DNA of 18,788 nt from Chromera velia. Taxonomy: Eukaryota; Sar; Chromeraceae. The notes beneath the pieces are model-generated. The model was given only the letters and a program-made list of their open reading frames with translations, was not told the DNA's origin and made no database searches. The DNA lies in assembly GCA_018398765.1 (NCBI GenBank), contig JAHBMJ010002460.1, positions 1 to 18,788 of the forward strand. The letters are read 5' to 3'. Shown here one piece after another: positions 8,514 to 18,788 of the stretch (the stretch's first letter is position 1; every line of letters begins with the position of its first letter). Made by a program: the position numbers and the translations under genes.

Positions 8514-8826
8514 GTGGAAGTATGTGCAAGTCGGAACGCCGGAGACAGATCGATTGGAGAGAACTTCACAGGTCGCGTTCTGCGATCCTGCAACAACCAT
8601 CACTGGCTGCTGAGAGAGTGGATGGTGGCAGTGCCTCGTCAGTCTGTACTGTCTGGTATCTCTCGTCTGTGTATGCCCACAGTCGAGAGCCTGTCAATAT
8701 TCTTTCTTCATTCATGCTGATGTCGACTGAGTACTCAGAAGTGATTGATTCCAAATTTGATCGAGATCATTTTTTGAGCTGCACAGAAAAGTGAGAGAAA
8801 GTTGAAGGTCGTTAAAGTCGACCAGT

Positions 8827-11800
8827 ATGTTCACAGTACCCATTCTAATTTGCTTTGCCGGGTTTTCGGCACTTCCGCGTTTGATCATTTCAGGACCACC
8901 AGCAGCCGGAAAGGGCACAGCTGCTCAACAGATCGTTGATGAGTATGGAGTTGTTCATCTCTCAACGGGAGATATTCTCCGAGAGGCCGTCACACAAGGC
9001 ACGCCTCTCGGACAAGAAGCAAAGGGTTACATGGATGCGGGGAAGTTGTTACCCGACGGTTTGGTGATCAACATTGTGCAGGAGCGTCTCTCGTCTCCTG
9101 ACGTGAAGAAGAAGGGGTTTCTCCTTGACGGATTTCCCCGAACTTCAGGCCAGGCTGAGGCCCTGCTGAGCCAGGGTATGGATCCAGATCTGTTTATTCT
9201 CCTAGAGGCACAGGAAGACCTCATTGTTGACAGAATCACCAACAGAAGAATCGATCCTGTCACAGGAGATATCTACAACATGAAGACCAAACCCCCACCG
9301 AACGAGAAGGTAGCCAAACGTTTGGTTCAGAGGAAGGATGATACCGTTGAGGCAATCAAAACGCGATTAGAGGCCTACAGAGGAGAGTGCGATGCCGTCG
9401 TTTCGTGTTTCGAAAACGTGCTTACAAAGGTGGACGGCAATCGGAAGGCAGACACAGTCTTCACAGACATCCGCTCTGCGATTGACGGAGCGCTAACTGC
9501 CAAGGCCAGTCCCCTCCAGCTGATCATTTCAGGGCCCCCTGCTGCAGGCAAGGGCACTGCCGCGACGGGCATAGTTGACCGTTACGGAGTCGTGCACCTG
9601 TCAACGGGTGATATTCTGCGTGAGGCCGTAAAGCAGCAGACTGAGTTGGGGAAAATAGCACAGGAGTACATGACAGAGGGCCGTCTGTTGCCTGACGATA
9701 TCATGATAGGCATCATTCGTGATCGCCTACAGCAGGCAGACATCAAGGAGAACGGATTTTTGCTTGACGGTTTCCCTCGAACCAAAGACCAAGCAGACGC
9801 CCTTCTTGCCCTCGACGGGGTAAAGGTAGACGCGTTTATTCTCCTAGAGGCCCCAGACGGTTTGCTGTTGGAGAGAGTGGTCAATAGACGTGTGGATCCC
9901 GTGACGGGGAATATTTACAATTTGAAGTTCAAACCGCCCCCGAATGATGCGGTTGCGAATCGTTTGGTTCAACGAAGGGATGACACAGAGGAAGCGATGT
10001 CCGTGCGCATTTCTGGGTACAGGAAAGAATGCAATGCGGTGATGGGAAGTTTCGAGAAGGTCCTTGTGCATGTAGACGCTACTCAAGACTCAGGACTTGT
10101 GATGCAAAATATTCAGAAGGCGATCGATGAGGCAATGGACAGAAGGGGGATTAAGTTCAAGAGTGAGGAAGATGATGAGGACCAAGGAGGAGGGGGGGGG
10201 GGTGCGACGGCTGTAGCTTCCCTCGGAGGGGGGGCAGCTGCCGGGGGGGGCAAGCCGATGGATCCCCCAAATCTTTTGACGATGTCTCTCTCCCTTGGGA
10301 GCTTTGTTGCTCTCGACCTTGCCCTCAAAGCAGCAATGAAACTTCCCCACACACCAGATGCATTGAAACTTCTCCCTCCCCCCTTGATCGGCATGCTAGG
10401 TCTCTTCTTTCTTCTGTCAGCCATTGACAGCTCCAAGCCTGAGGTGGCAGACAGCATGGTTAGCTTTCTGAGCATCGGAGCGGCATTTTTGAAAAAGTGG
10501 CTGCCCACATTTTTTGTGCCCAACCTAGTCATGCTCCCCCTCAGCCCCCCCCCCCAGCTGCCCCAACTGGGCGTAGTTATGGGGTCGGGCTACCTTGCCT
10601 CCCTCTCGGCCTCTGCCTCCGCGACTCAGGGGCTCTCGGCCCTCTTCGGGGGGGGGCGTCGGAAGTCTTTGTTGGAGGTCAGTGGGGGAAGGCAGGGAAG
10701 GGGTGCTGACGTTGAAAGAGAACCCAAGAAACACACAGAGAGACACACAGACAGCCGCGAAAGATGGATCAGGCATGCGAACAAGACCTCCCTCGCAGAG
10801 ATCAATTTAGAAAGACAGACAGACAGATGAAGAGAGATTCCGCGTTTTCAGTTTCTTAGTCTGGCCCTGTGAGGACGTGTGCGCACGAGTGCTGTGTTCA
10901 TGCTTGTGTGTGAGGACTGGGATTGAAGCTGATGATTTGAGAAGATTTTCGAAGATGAGAGCGCGATGGAGTAGTATGAATTAGTGAGGCTGTGCCTGTC
11001 TGGGTTTTGTTTGGTGTCTGTGAGAGTCTCTGTGCGTGTTTTTGGATGTGTATGCGCGCGTATGTGTACGTTGGTGGGTGCTGCTCCTCGACCTCTGGCG
11101 ATCTGTTGCTCTCTCTCTCTCTCTCTCTGAGTGTGGGGGGGTGGGGTGGGGGGGGCTTGTACGTGAGGGAACCATTAGAAGAAAGAGAGAAGGGGTCTAG
11201 AGTCTGTTTGTCTCCTTTGTGCACGTGTGTGACGTCTGCCTGTGTCTGTCTGTGTGTGAGAGGGAAACGCTTGCAGAAGAAAAGGAGCCTGACAAGTCTG
11301 GACCCCCCCCAGAACGACGTCCTTCCCCTGGGCAAGTGGCTGTTCGCCTCTGCTGCTCTCTCGGCTGTGGTGGGGTCGGGGAAGGTTGCGTCGTCGATTG
11401 TGTCCGCAGAGATGGCGGCCAACCTGAGCAAATTTTTTATGTTCTGGCTGACCGTCTTCGGGTCCGTTCCTTGTGTTTTTTTTTTGTCCCATATCCGATG
11501 GATGGTTTTTGTTGATTTTTTGGGGGGCCTGATGCCCAGTCCTCAGGCCCGTTCGTGTGATGTAGACAGATGGTGACCTTTCTGTTTTGGGGCCTGGGTT
11601 TGGTCTGCGTGCCAAGGGGCCTTCCTGTAACCGCCGCCTTTGCTTGTTCAAGAGCTGAGAAGGTGTCAGGCTAGATCGAGATGGTCCCCTCTGCTTTTAC
11701 CGCCACTTACCATGTTTTCGTAGAGTTCTGTGCTCACTCTTAGATGCTTTAACCCGTCTTGCTTTTCCTCATTGACCTTCCCGTTCTTCTCCTCCGTCGC

Positions 11801-13107
11801 TTTTTCTTTTGTGTTCCTTCACTTTCCTGGTCTTTCCTTTGCCCACCATTGTCTTCCTGCAGGTTCGCTCTCGGCTGCAAGTTCCCCCTCCAACATCCCC
11901 TTATCAACACTATCCTCGCAACACACGTAGGAGTGCAGGGCTTTGCGCGAATGACCGGACAGTCTGTAAGGGACCTGTTTAACTCCTACATGCTGCCGGC
12001 GCAGGCAGGCATCTACCCCGCCCCCGGCCCCGGCAACCTCTTGTTGAGCATGCTGGGGCCTGCTGTGATTTCGTTCGGGTTCCAGATGTTTCTCTCGAAA
12101 CAAAGACTGATTGCCAACCTTCCCGTACTCCTGGGGTCGTGTCTGTTCTCGGCGCTGTTCGGGTTGATCGGCACAGCGTCGATCGCAAGGGCGGCAGGTC
12201 TCGTGGAGGCTTCCCGACTCGCCTGCGTGCCCCGGTGCATCACTGCGCCCTTTGCGTTGGAAATCTCCAAAACCTTCGGGGCGGATCCGAGGTCCGTTCA
12301 TTTGCTTTGTGAAGGCAGAGAGGTATACAGAGACGTAGATGCGTGTATATAAAGTGAGCGGGTGTTCTTGAACGTAAGCTTGGTTTCTTTGGTCCTTTTT
12401 TTGGTGGGGCTGACGCTTTGTGTGGCAGAGGATTAGACAAAGAGGGCGGGAGAAAATTGGTTCTCGTGGCCTAAAGAGCGGGAAGATAAGGGGAAAGAAG
12501 AAAGGAACAAGTTGTGGGCGTCAGAAACTAACAGACGGAGAGACAAACCAGCACACACTTGGGTATGAGGGTTGCAGAGAGGGAAGGAGAGACCCGAAGA
12601 AGATCCCGTTTTGAATTCAGTTTGGCATGTGTTTCTCGGTTGAGTTTGTTCTGTGTTGGCTTGCCATCGTCCTTTGCCTTTTTCCTGCCTCTCCACATTG
12701 GTGCGCCTGTTTGGGCGCCCTATGAGAGATCCCACAATGGGTGGACGAATTTCTGTTTCTGATTCCGTCGTTCATTTCTGGAATGAAATCTGCAACTTGA
12801 ATGCAGGCTTGCTGTCGCGTTGGTAGCCCTGACAGGCCTTGTGGGAGCGACGATTGGTCCGTCTCTTCTGTCTGCGTTTGGCATCCCCCCTGCTGGAGAG
12901 AAGGGGAGCACGGAGGATTCAGACCTCGTCAGGGGCATCGCGATGGGGTGCTCTGCACACGGCCTGGGGACAGCTGCGTTGTCCTCAGAACCGAATGCGA
13001 TGGCGTTTGCGGCCCTGGCAATGGCAATCACAGGCGGGTTGAGTGCGGGGATTGCGGCTGTTCCTGCGGTGCAACAGGCAGTTCGGTCTGCTGCCGGGAT
13101 CTGTTAG
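8827..13107 (+). CDS. Tandem adenylate kinase fused to plastidal glycolate/glycerate translocator (PLGG1-like), 4 exons, 921 aa
   Basis: Exons: 8827-10677, 11277-11461, 11863-12291, 12807-13107 (2766 nt, frame kept). Two adenylate kinase domains (2 ADP to ATP + AMP) come first. The first has P-loop GPPAAGKGT (23-31), DGFPRT (101-106) and a DPVTG lid. The second repeats these (236-244, 314-319). A Gly-rich linker leads into an LrgA-type membrane part (about 482-600) with the PLGG1 hallmark WLPTFFVPNLVMLPLS. The LrgB-type part follows (about 618-921), with CVPRCITAP (about 800-808) and CSAHGLGTAALS (870-881). In plants PLGG1 sits in the chloroplast inner envelope, exporting glycolate and importing glycerate during photorespiration. 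The fusion is direct: both kinases and the LrgA part lie in one uninterrupted exon. The N-terminus (MFTVPILICFAGFSA) resembles a signal peptide but leaves no room for a transit peptide, so an upstream exon may be missing. An in-frame TGA about 20 bases upstream supports the chosen ATG unless an intron intervenes. It shares a divergent promoter with the secretory kinase. Confidence 0.92.
10186..10250 (+). repeat. Poly-G tracts encoding the glycine-rich linker
   Basis: Several G runs, the longest ten or more bases near 10191-10201, encode the Gly/Ala linker between the second adenylate kinase and the membrane part. Frame is consistent on both sides, so the run length as given is a multiple that works. 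Such runs are prone to slippage and to sequencing error. Confidence 0.8.
11108..11129 (+). repeat. CT microsatellite in AK-PLGG1 intron 1
   Basis: A short CT run sits inside the 599-bp first intron and is followed by G-rich sequence. The acceptor used (TTGCAG at 11271-11276) lies about 145 bases further on. Confidence 0.8.
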
Positions 13108-14654
13108 TTGTGTTCATGGTTTCTTTCCCTTCCTGCAGGGGGTCTGTCTCATTAGAGGGGTGTGCAGAAGGGTGGATCGAGAGGACGAAAGAAAAGGGGT
13201 TGTTTGTTTGTTTGACCTATTCAGGGAGACTGTAGAGATGTCTGAGGGATCTCTAGACAATTTTGGAAGAGGGTCACCCAGTTGTGCACGGAGAGGTGTG
13301 GGGAGAAGATTTGGACGGTGCGACCCCCCCATGCAATTTTAGGTAGTAGATCGGGGAGAAGAGAAGAGGAGAGGTCTGCCATGCAGATGCTCTCCGTTCT
13401 TTCATCCTGTTTGATTGATCCGATATCATGCGCTGTGACATAGTCTGATTCAGCCTGCAGTGAGGGGGATACTGGATTTACGCTTGCACCCATGCAGGCG
13501 TGACGGTGGCTAGGATTGTGCTTTGTAGGTCGGTCATCGTCGGTGGTTGGCTGAGGTGTGCACATCAATTGGGCGGTATTCGTTGCGGGCCAACACTTCC
13601 GGCACGTTGTATAAGCATCATCATTATATAGATAACAGATGATGCCCAGCATTATGTTAAGGTCTAGGTTAAGGTCAATGAAGGTACATGAAACTTAGCC
13701 TAGAACTCAGCATGTGTGTTTGTATAGTGCTAGGTATAGTGATACGTACTTATGTAGCTGGCTTAATTCAGGCTGCTAGTAGTTACAGTACCAGTAGCAT
13801 AGCTGCCATAGCATAGTATTATATAGCATTGATGTTCCTAGTTGATTGAGTTCGTGATAAAGTTACTTAAGTACCATGCAGGATGCTGCCCTTGGATGCA
13901 TCTGTTATTTTTTTAAATCTAGTTTCAACTTTCAAATTTATAGGTGTGCTACATAACTCTAGGTATAGTAGATCTGCGACGGTTAATTGTTTTCCAAAGT
14001 TGTGATAAATTTAATTTGATATTCAAGTTTTACCTAGAGTTTTAGATAGAGCATTTTACACAAAAATCAGTGATCAGCCTCAACACGCATTTTTTTACCA
14101 TTTATCACAATGAACATGAAGATTAAGATTTATGTCTGGAGGATTGGCCTCCTGCCTTTATGCCGAATGTCTAACGTGCATACACGTGCGACTTTCAGAG
14201 AAAGCGCCGAAACGTATCAGACTACACAGTACGGTTAGGAGTAACAAAAGTAGGACGGTTACTAGGCGGCCGCTAGGCCACCTAGTTACGAATTTTGTGG
14301 TTACGGTAGTACTCTTCCAATGGTAGTGGTAGTAGCTAAAAGCAGGCAGATTTGGCCATATTCTGAGTTAAACTTAACGTATAAAACCAATTTAGACTAG
14401 TAAAAATAGTATTTTTGGCATTTATTAAAAGTTTATTCTAGTAAAATTCAATGTTTATCATTTTATGACTGAACCCTAACTAGTACATCATTATGTATAG
14501 CATGTATTATTTGAGTATAGTCATTTCAGGGCTTTAAACTGCTAATAAGTTAAGTGGTCAAGCTTTAAAATATAGGTCTAGCAACTATTTTTACCAGAGT
14601 TTTTCTTTGAACTACCATAGTAGTGGTACTAGTGGTATACGCCTTCAAGTCCGC
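13108..14654. other. Gene-poor AT-rich flank 3' of AK-PLGG1
   Basis: No gene is supported. The first 230 bases are more GC-rich and probably include the 3' UTR of AK-PLGG1; a TGCAG acceptor-like site at 13134-13138 could belong to a UTR intron. Beyond about 13650 the DNA becomes AT-rich, with scattered TAGTAG and CTAGGTATAG motifs (13731 and 13964) like those in the left 3 kb. This suggests old mobile-element debris, but I found no clean ends. Confidence 0.5.
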
Positions 14655-14669
14655 GAGTTACCATCTCAT
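14655..14669 (+). repeat. Left target-site duplication of the retrotransposon
   Basis: GAGTTACCATCTCAT, identical to 16111-16125. It immediately precedes the inserted DNA (its 3' end on the minus strand, a run of seven C). Confidence 0.9.
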
Positions 14670-16110
<1,441 letters not shown>

Positions 16111-16125
16111 GAGTTACCATCTCAT
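16111..16125 (+). repeat. Right target-site duplication of the retrotransposon
   Basis: GAGTTACCATCTCAT, identical to 14655-14669. It is followed 15 bases later by GGTAACTCG (16141-16149), which can pair with GAGTTACC, so the original target lay in a small palindrome. Confidence 0.9.
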
Positions 16126-16950
16126 AGTTACTAAACTAACGGTAACTCGCTACTGGCTAAAAGAGGCTGGTAGTAACTCTTAACCATACTGTGTAGTATC
16201 AGACGTTTCTGACCACAGTAAACATCTTAATTTCCCGCTAAGTTAATCTGTCACTACCAGAAATTGATATACTAATTGCTATATGTATTGATTGATTATA
16301 CAGTTTTTAGATTGAGATTAAGATCACGTTTTCTACAGAGAGTTCCTCAAAGTTGATAAGTCATTATTCTACACAAAATGACTCTCATTACAAGTAATAT
16401 GCGTAATTACTTATTCACCTAGCTATTCACGTGGTCGCATATATAGTAATTATTGTTCTTTTAATTTTTTTGCAGACAAAATTTATAAACTTTCCATCTT
16501 AAAAATGATTAAATTCAATTGGGGGACCATTCTCTAAAAGCCATCCCACATGAAGTTTTCTTCTAGGCTTTTTTTAGAAGTGATCGAGATGTTTTATTTT
16601 TCAAACAATCAATGAAGAAAGTTTTTTCTTTCAAGTTAATCAAAGATGTTTAACCAAACTTGAGTCTATCATGTTTAATTGAGGCTCGAATGACAGAACA
16701 AAGAGCCCTTCGAGCTAGCTTTCGAGTGCCAGAGACAACAGCAAATGGAACAGGTAAGAGACTCAAATAGAGGGCCTTAGGGGGGCAGGGGGACCGATTC
16801 GATTGAATTCCAGATCGCGTCCTTCATTGCTCTTTCTTCTTTTCCTTTCTGTCCAATATATCTTCCAACCTGTCACTTCTTCTTCTACCGTTTTGTTTTC
16901 CTTCTCTTAGTACCTTCTTTCCTCCCCCGTTTCCACATTCACTCATTCAG
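16126..16950. other. AT-rich spacer between the retrotransposon and the second kinase-type gene
   Basis: No gene is seen. AT-rich to about 16830, then pyrimidine-rich on the plus strand up to the stop codon at 16953-16951. On the minus strand this is the 3' flank of the second kinase-type gene. No convincing poly(A) signal lies close to the stop. Confidence 0.5.
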
Positions 16951-17914
16951 TCACTCAGGCTTGGGAAGATCCCCAAAGCCGAACACGGCTGTTTGCATCA
17001 TCGGGTCTGTTTCCTCCTCTCCCTCCTGGGTCCAATTCTTCTCTGCGTCTGCCTTGATCTTCTCAACCTGCTCCTCAGTGTATTCCCCTCCGTCCAGAGC
17101 CGGGTCCTCCTCTGTCTCCTGCCTTTTCACGATCGGCTTCTCACCCTCGGGGGTACTCACTTGCAGCCACTCCTGGGTCTCCTCCAAGAACACCCAGCGG
17201 CCGGGGGTCCTCCCAATGGGAGGAGACAGGCCCTCTGCCGCCCATGGGTTATGGGCAGGGGGTGGCCGGGCGTGCGCAGGCTGGACGGGAAGAGGATTCC
17301 AGTTCTTGTCGCAGTATCGGCCTTGAGCGTCGATGTACTGAGTTGGGAGCTTGCGTACTCCTGGTGAGGCGTCAGCGAAACGCTCACGGCGGGGGGGAGA
17401 GACCTTGGCTGTGGGGGCTGGAGGCTGTCTGGTATTGACGGGTGAGGGTCTCTTTCTTTCGTAACTGGGAGAGACGGCATTCCTGCGGGGAGGAGCGACG
17501 AGGCCTCCCGACCCCTTTCCACCGGGGGGGCCGCCGCCGTTGATGACAACAGTCGCCATGCTTCCTCCGAAGTCTTCCTCTCCCGGGCACCTTCTTTTGA
17601 GGTAGTCACACGCCACAGAGTCGGCCCCGGGGGGGGTCCCGGTTTTCGCATACCCGAGGTAGTCTGTGAGGTAGGTGTGCGCGTAGTGTCTGTAGTCTCC
17701 CCCATAGATTGAGGAGATGTCCTTTGAGAGCATCGACAGAATCGTCTTCCTGCAGGCAGGCAGGCAGGCAGGCACGCCGCATTGACAGAGACGGACTTAT
17801 TCATAGCTAGTCGAGGACATCATTTACGCACTGAAGAGAAAGAAAGCTACGAGTGAGCATCTTCGGAGAAGTTCAGGAACGAAAGACACAAAAGAGCAGG
17901 ATCGGGCATCACAA

Positions 17915-17958
<44 letters not shown>

Positions 17959-18248
17959 CTGATGGCACCGGAAATTGCAAGCAAGACTCCAGACAGACAA
18001 CAATGCATGTTGAGGTCAGAGAGAATGCACGACACAAATATGATTTAATTTGGCGTTGCCCCATGATTGAGCGAAGTCAGGAACTTTTGGGAATCACCGC
18101 GCTTCTTAGTGAGACTTGTGGTAAAAAAAGAAGGCCTGGGGAAACAGAAACACAAAGAGACGAGACCAATTCAATCAACCAGTTGTGTGACTGACTCGGC
18201 TCCTACACCCTTCCAGCCGCTGCACCTGCTAAATGCATAACGCGGGGG
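16951..18248 (-). CDS. Second kinase-type gene, last two exons (283 aa visible; 5' part beyond the window)
   Basis: Two exons, 18248-18196 and 17749-16951, join in frame (852 nt with stop). The 53-nt exon (CTGCAG acceptor, GTCAGT donor) encodes a loop matching exon 6 of the secretory kinase (F-[ST]-[KR]-C-x-x-W) with identical phases 0 and 2. The last exon starts at the same AG|GAAG boundary with KTILSMLSKD, matching KLIKEMIKKR. So this is a paralog whose kinase lobe should lie upstream, off the right edge. The conserved KRPT after this helix is absent and replaced by a Tyr/His-rich stretch, so the C-lobe end is divergent. After it come GTPPGADSVACDYLKRRC (compare GTPDGVACKYLRRRC in the first gene), APPR motifs, a proline-rich tail, a Trp-rich segment (RWVFLEETQEWLQV), and one acidic module ending six residues before the stop. 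Whether it is catalytic or secreted cannot be seen here. No homologous APE exon lies between 18254 and 18788. Confidence 0.82.
16972..17106 (-). repeat. Acidic tail module, single copy in the second kinase-type gene
   Basis: DPALDGG, KADAEKNWTQEGE, DPMMQT, FGFG: the same block order and spacing as the three copies in the first kinase, with a two-residue insertion before GFG. It also lies at the extreme C-terminus. Confidence 0.8.
17753..17774. repeat. CAGG tetranucleotide microsatellite at the acceptor of the last exon
   Basis: About five CAGG units. On the minus strand (CCTG)n runs directly into CTGCAG at the exon boundary, so the repeat forms the acceptor region itself. Confidence 0.85.
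17921..17956. repeat. GA microsatellite in the last intron of the second kinase-type gene
   Basis: About 18 uninterrupted GA units within the 446-bp intron 18195-17750. The first kinase has a GA tract as well, but in the preceding intron, so the two need not be homologous. Confidence 0.9.
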
Positions 18249-18788
18249 CTGCAGAGATTGGGCAGAAAAGCAATGGAGGATTGTGTTGCAATGGGGAAAC
18301 AAGTATATTTTGGCAGAAATTTTATTCCAGATGAATCTTTGAACGTCTTTCCTAGTACATTGTATTGGCGGCTTTCTACATCCTTTGTCACCAGTCTCTG
18401 GCTGATGTAATGCATGCATGTTGGTTCAGTCCCTGTCTTTCATTGCCATTGTTGATGGGTCCTTTCTTTTCACTTCCTGCCGTTGCCTCCAGCGGTTATA
18501 TCTCTGATTTTGTCTCGGTCTCAGCCGGCGTTGCTTCTTCCCCTTTGCTTTGATATCCTGCCTTTCTCCCGATCAGCAAATGAGCATCTCTTTGTCGCCT
18601 CCTTTCTTTTTCCGCGCTCTGTCGCTCGGCTTCCAGCAGGACCTGGAGCTGAAAAAACGTTCTTCTGCTTTTTCCCTCCCTCCTTCCCTTCATTTCTGAC
18701 TCTCTGTCTATTGTCGTACATAAATTCCCATCGCTGACTATCACACCACCACTGCCCATCTACCAATCCACCCACCATCACACACACA
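18249..18788. other. Probable intron of the second kinase-type gene
   Basis: No exon is found. By analogy with the first gene, the next upstream exon should encode the APE region and end in phase 0. No such sequence, and no further TGCAG acceptor on the minus strand, occurs before the right edge. The stretch holds a TGCATGCA site at 18411 and biased pyrimidine-rich sequence to the end. Confidence 0.45.

Larger units (their letters stand above)
7951..8826. promoter_or_regulatory. Divergent promoter region between the kinase and AK-PLGG1 genes
   Basis: The two start codons (7950 minus, 8827 plus) face away from each other across 876 bp with no supported gene between. Near the midpoint is a cluster of TGCATGCA palindromes (8335-8434), followed by a CpG-dense patch (8452-8513). 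The open frames in this stretch overlap on both strands and have no recognisable domain. Transcription start sites cannot be read from the sequence. Confidence 0.6.

Noticed and set aside
13650-14650. A large mobile element enclosing the retrotransposon
   Set aside because: Shared short motifs (CTAGGTATAG, TAGTAG) hint at decayed elements, but no matching ends or duplication could be found.
17829-17861. Candidate 33-nt exon of the second kinase-type gene
   Set aside because: It has workable phases but no similarity to the first gene and a poor acceptor (CGAAG). The exon at 18248-18196 matches in sequence, phases and splice signals.

Overview
The window reads as nuclear DNA of a photosynthetic eukaryote. 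It has intron-split genes with canonical GT...AG introns, a plastid-envelope glycolate/glycerate carrier, signal-peptide-bearing proteins, and clusters of TGCATGCA, the palindrome bound by some apicomplexan AP2 factors. My best guess is a chromerid alga (Chromera-like). This is inference from gene content and style, not from a search.

Layout. (1) 1-2980 is mostly AT-rich and non-coding. It holds a possible small membrane-protein ORF at the far left (minus), a degenerate GTACCGAA-type repeat (540-618), a possible retroelement scrap (1393-1743) and a clear 380-bp MITE with 21-bp inverted ends and a TA duplication (2107-2486). (2) 2983-7950, minus strand: a seven-exon gene for a 790-residue secretory Ser/Thr kinase. 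It has a signal peptide, two N-glycosylation sequons, a complete kinase core with DVG in place of DFG, and a long proline-rich tail ending in three copies of an unrecognised acidic module. (3) 7951-8826: an 876-bp divergent promoter region with five overlapping TGCATGCA sites at its centre, next to a CpG-dense patch. (4) 8827-13107, plus strand: a four-exon gene for a 921-residue protein that joins two adenylate kinase domains to a complete plastidal glycolate/glycerate translocator (PLGG1; LrgA plus LrgB). (5) 13108-16950: gene-poor DNA with a 5'-truncated, dead non-LTR retrotransposon (14670-16110) bounded by a perfect 15-bp target-site duplication. (6) 16951-18248, minus strand: the last two exons of a second kinase-type gene, paralogous to the first. 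It shares intron positions and phases, a VAC-YL-RRC motif and one copy of the tail module. Its upstream exons lie beyond the right edge.

The exon models support each other. Reading frame is kept across all ten introns, and the joined proteins match kinase and PLGG1 domain order. All ten acceptors end TGCAG, and nine of ten donors begin GTC rather than GTA/GTG. The main novelties are the adenylate kinase-PLGG1 fusion, which would place adenylate balancing on a photorespiratory carrier; the new tail module shared by two linked kinase paralogs; and the unusual donor consensus.
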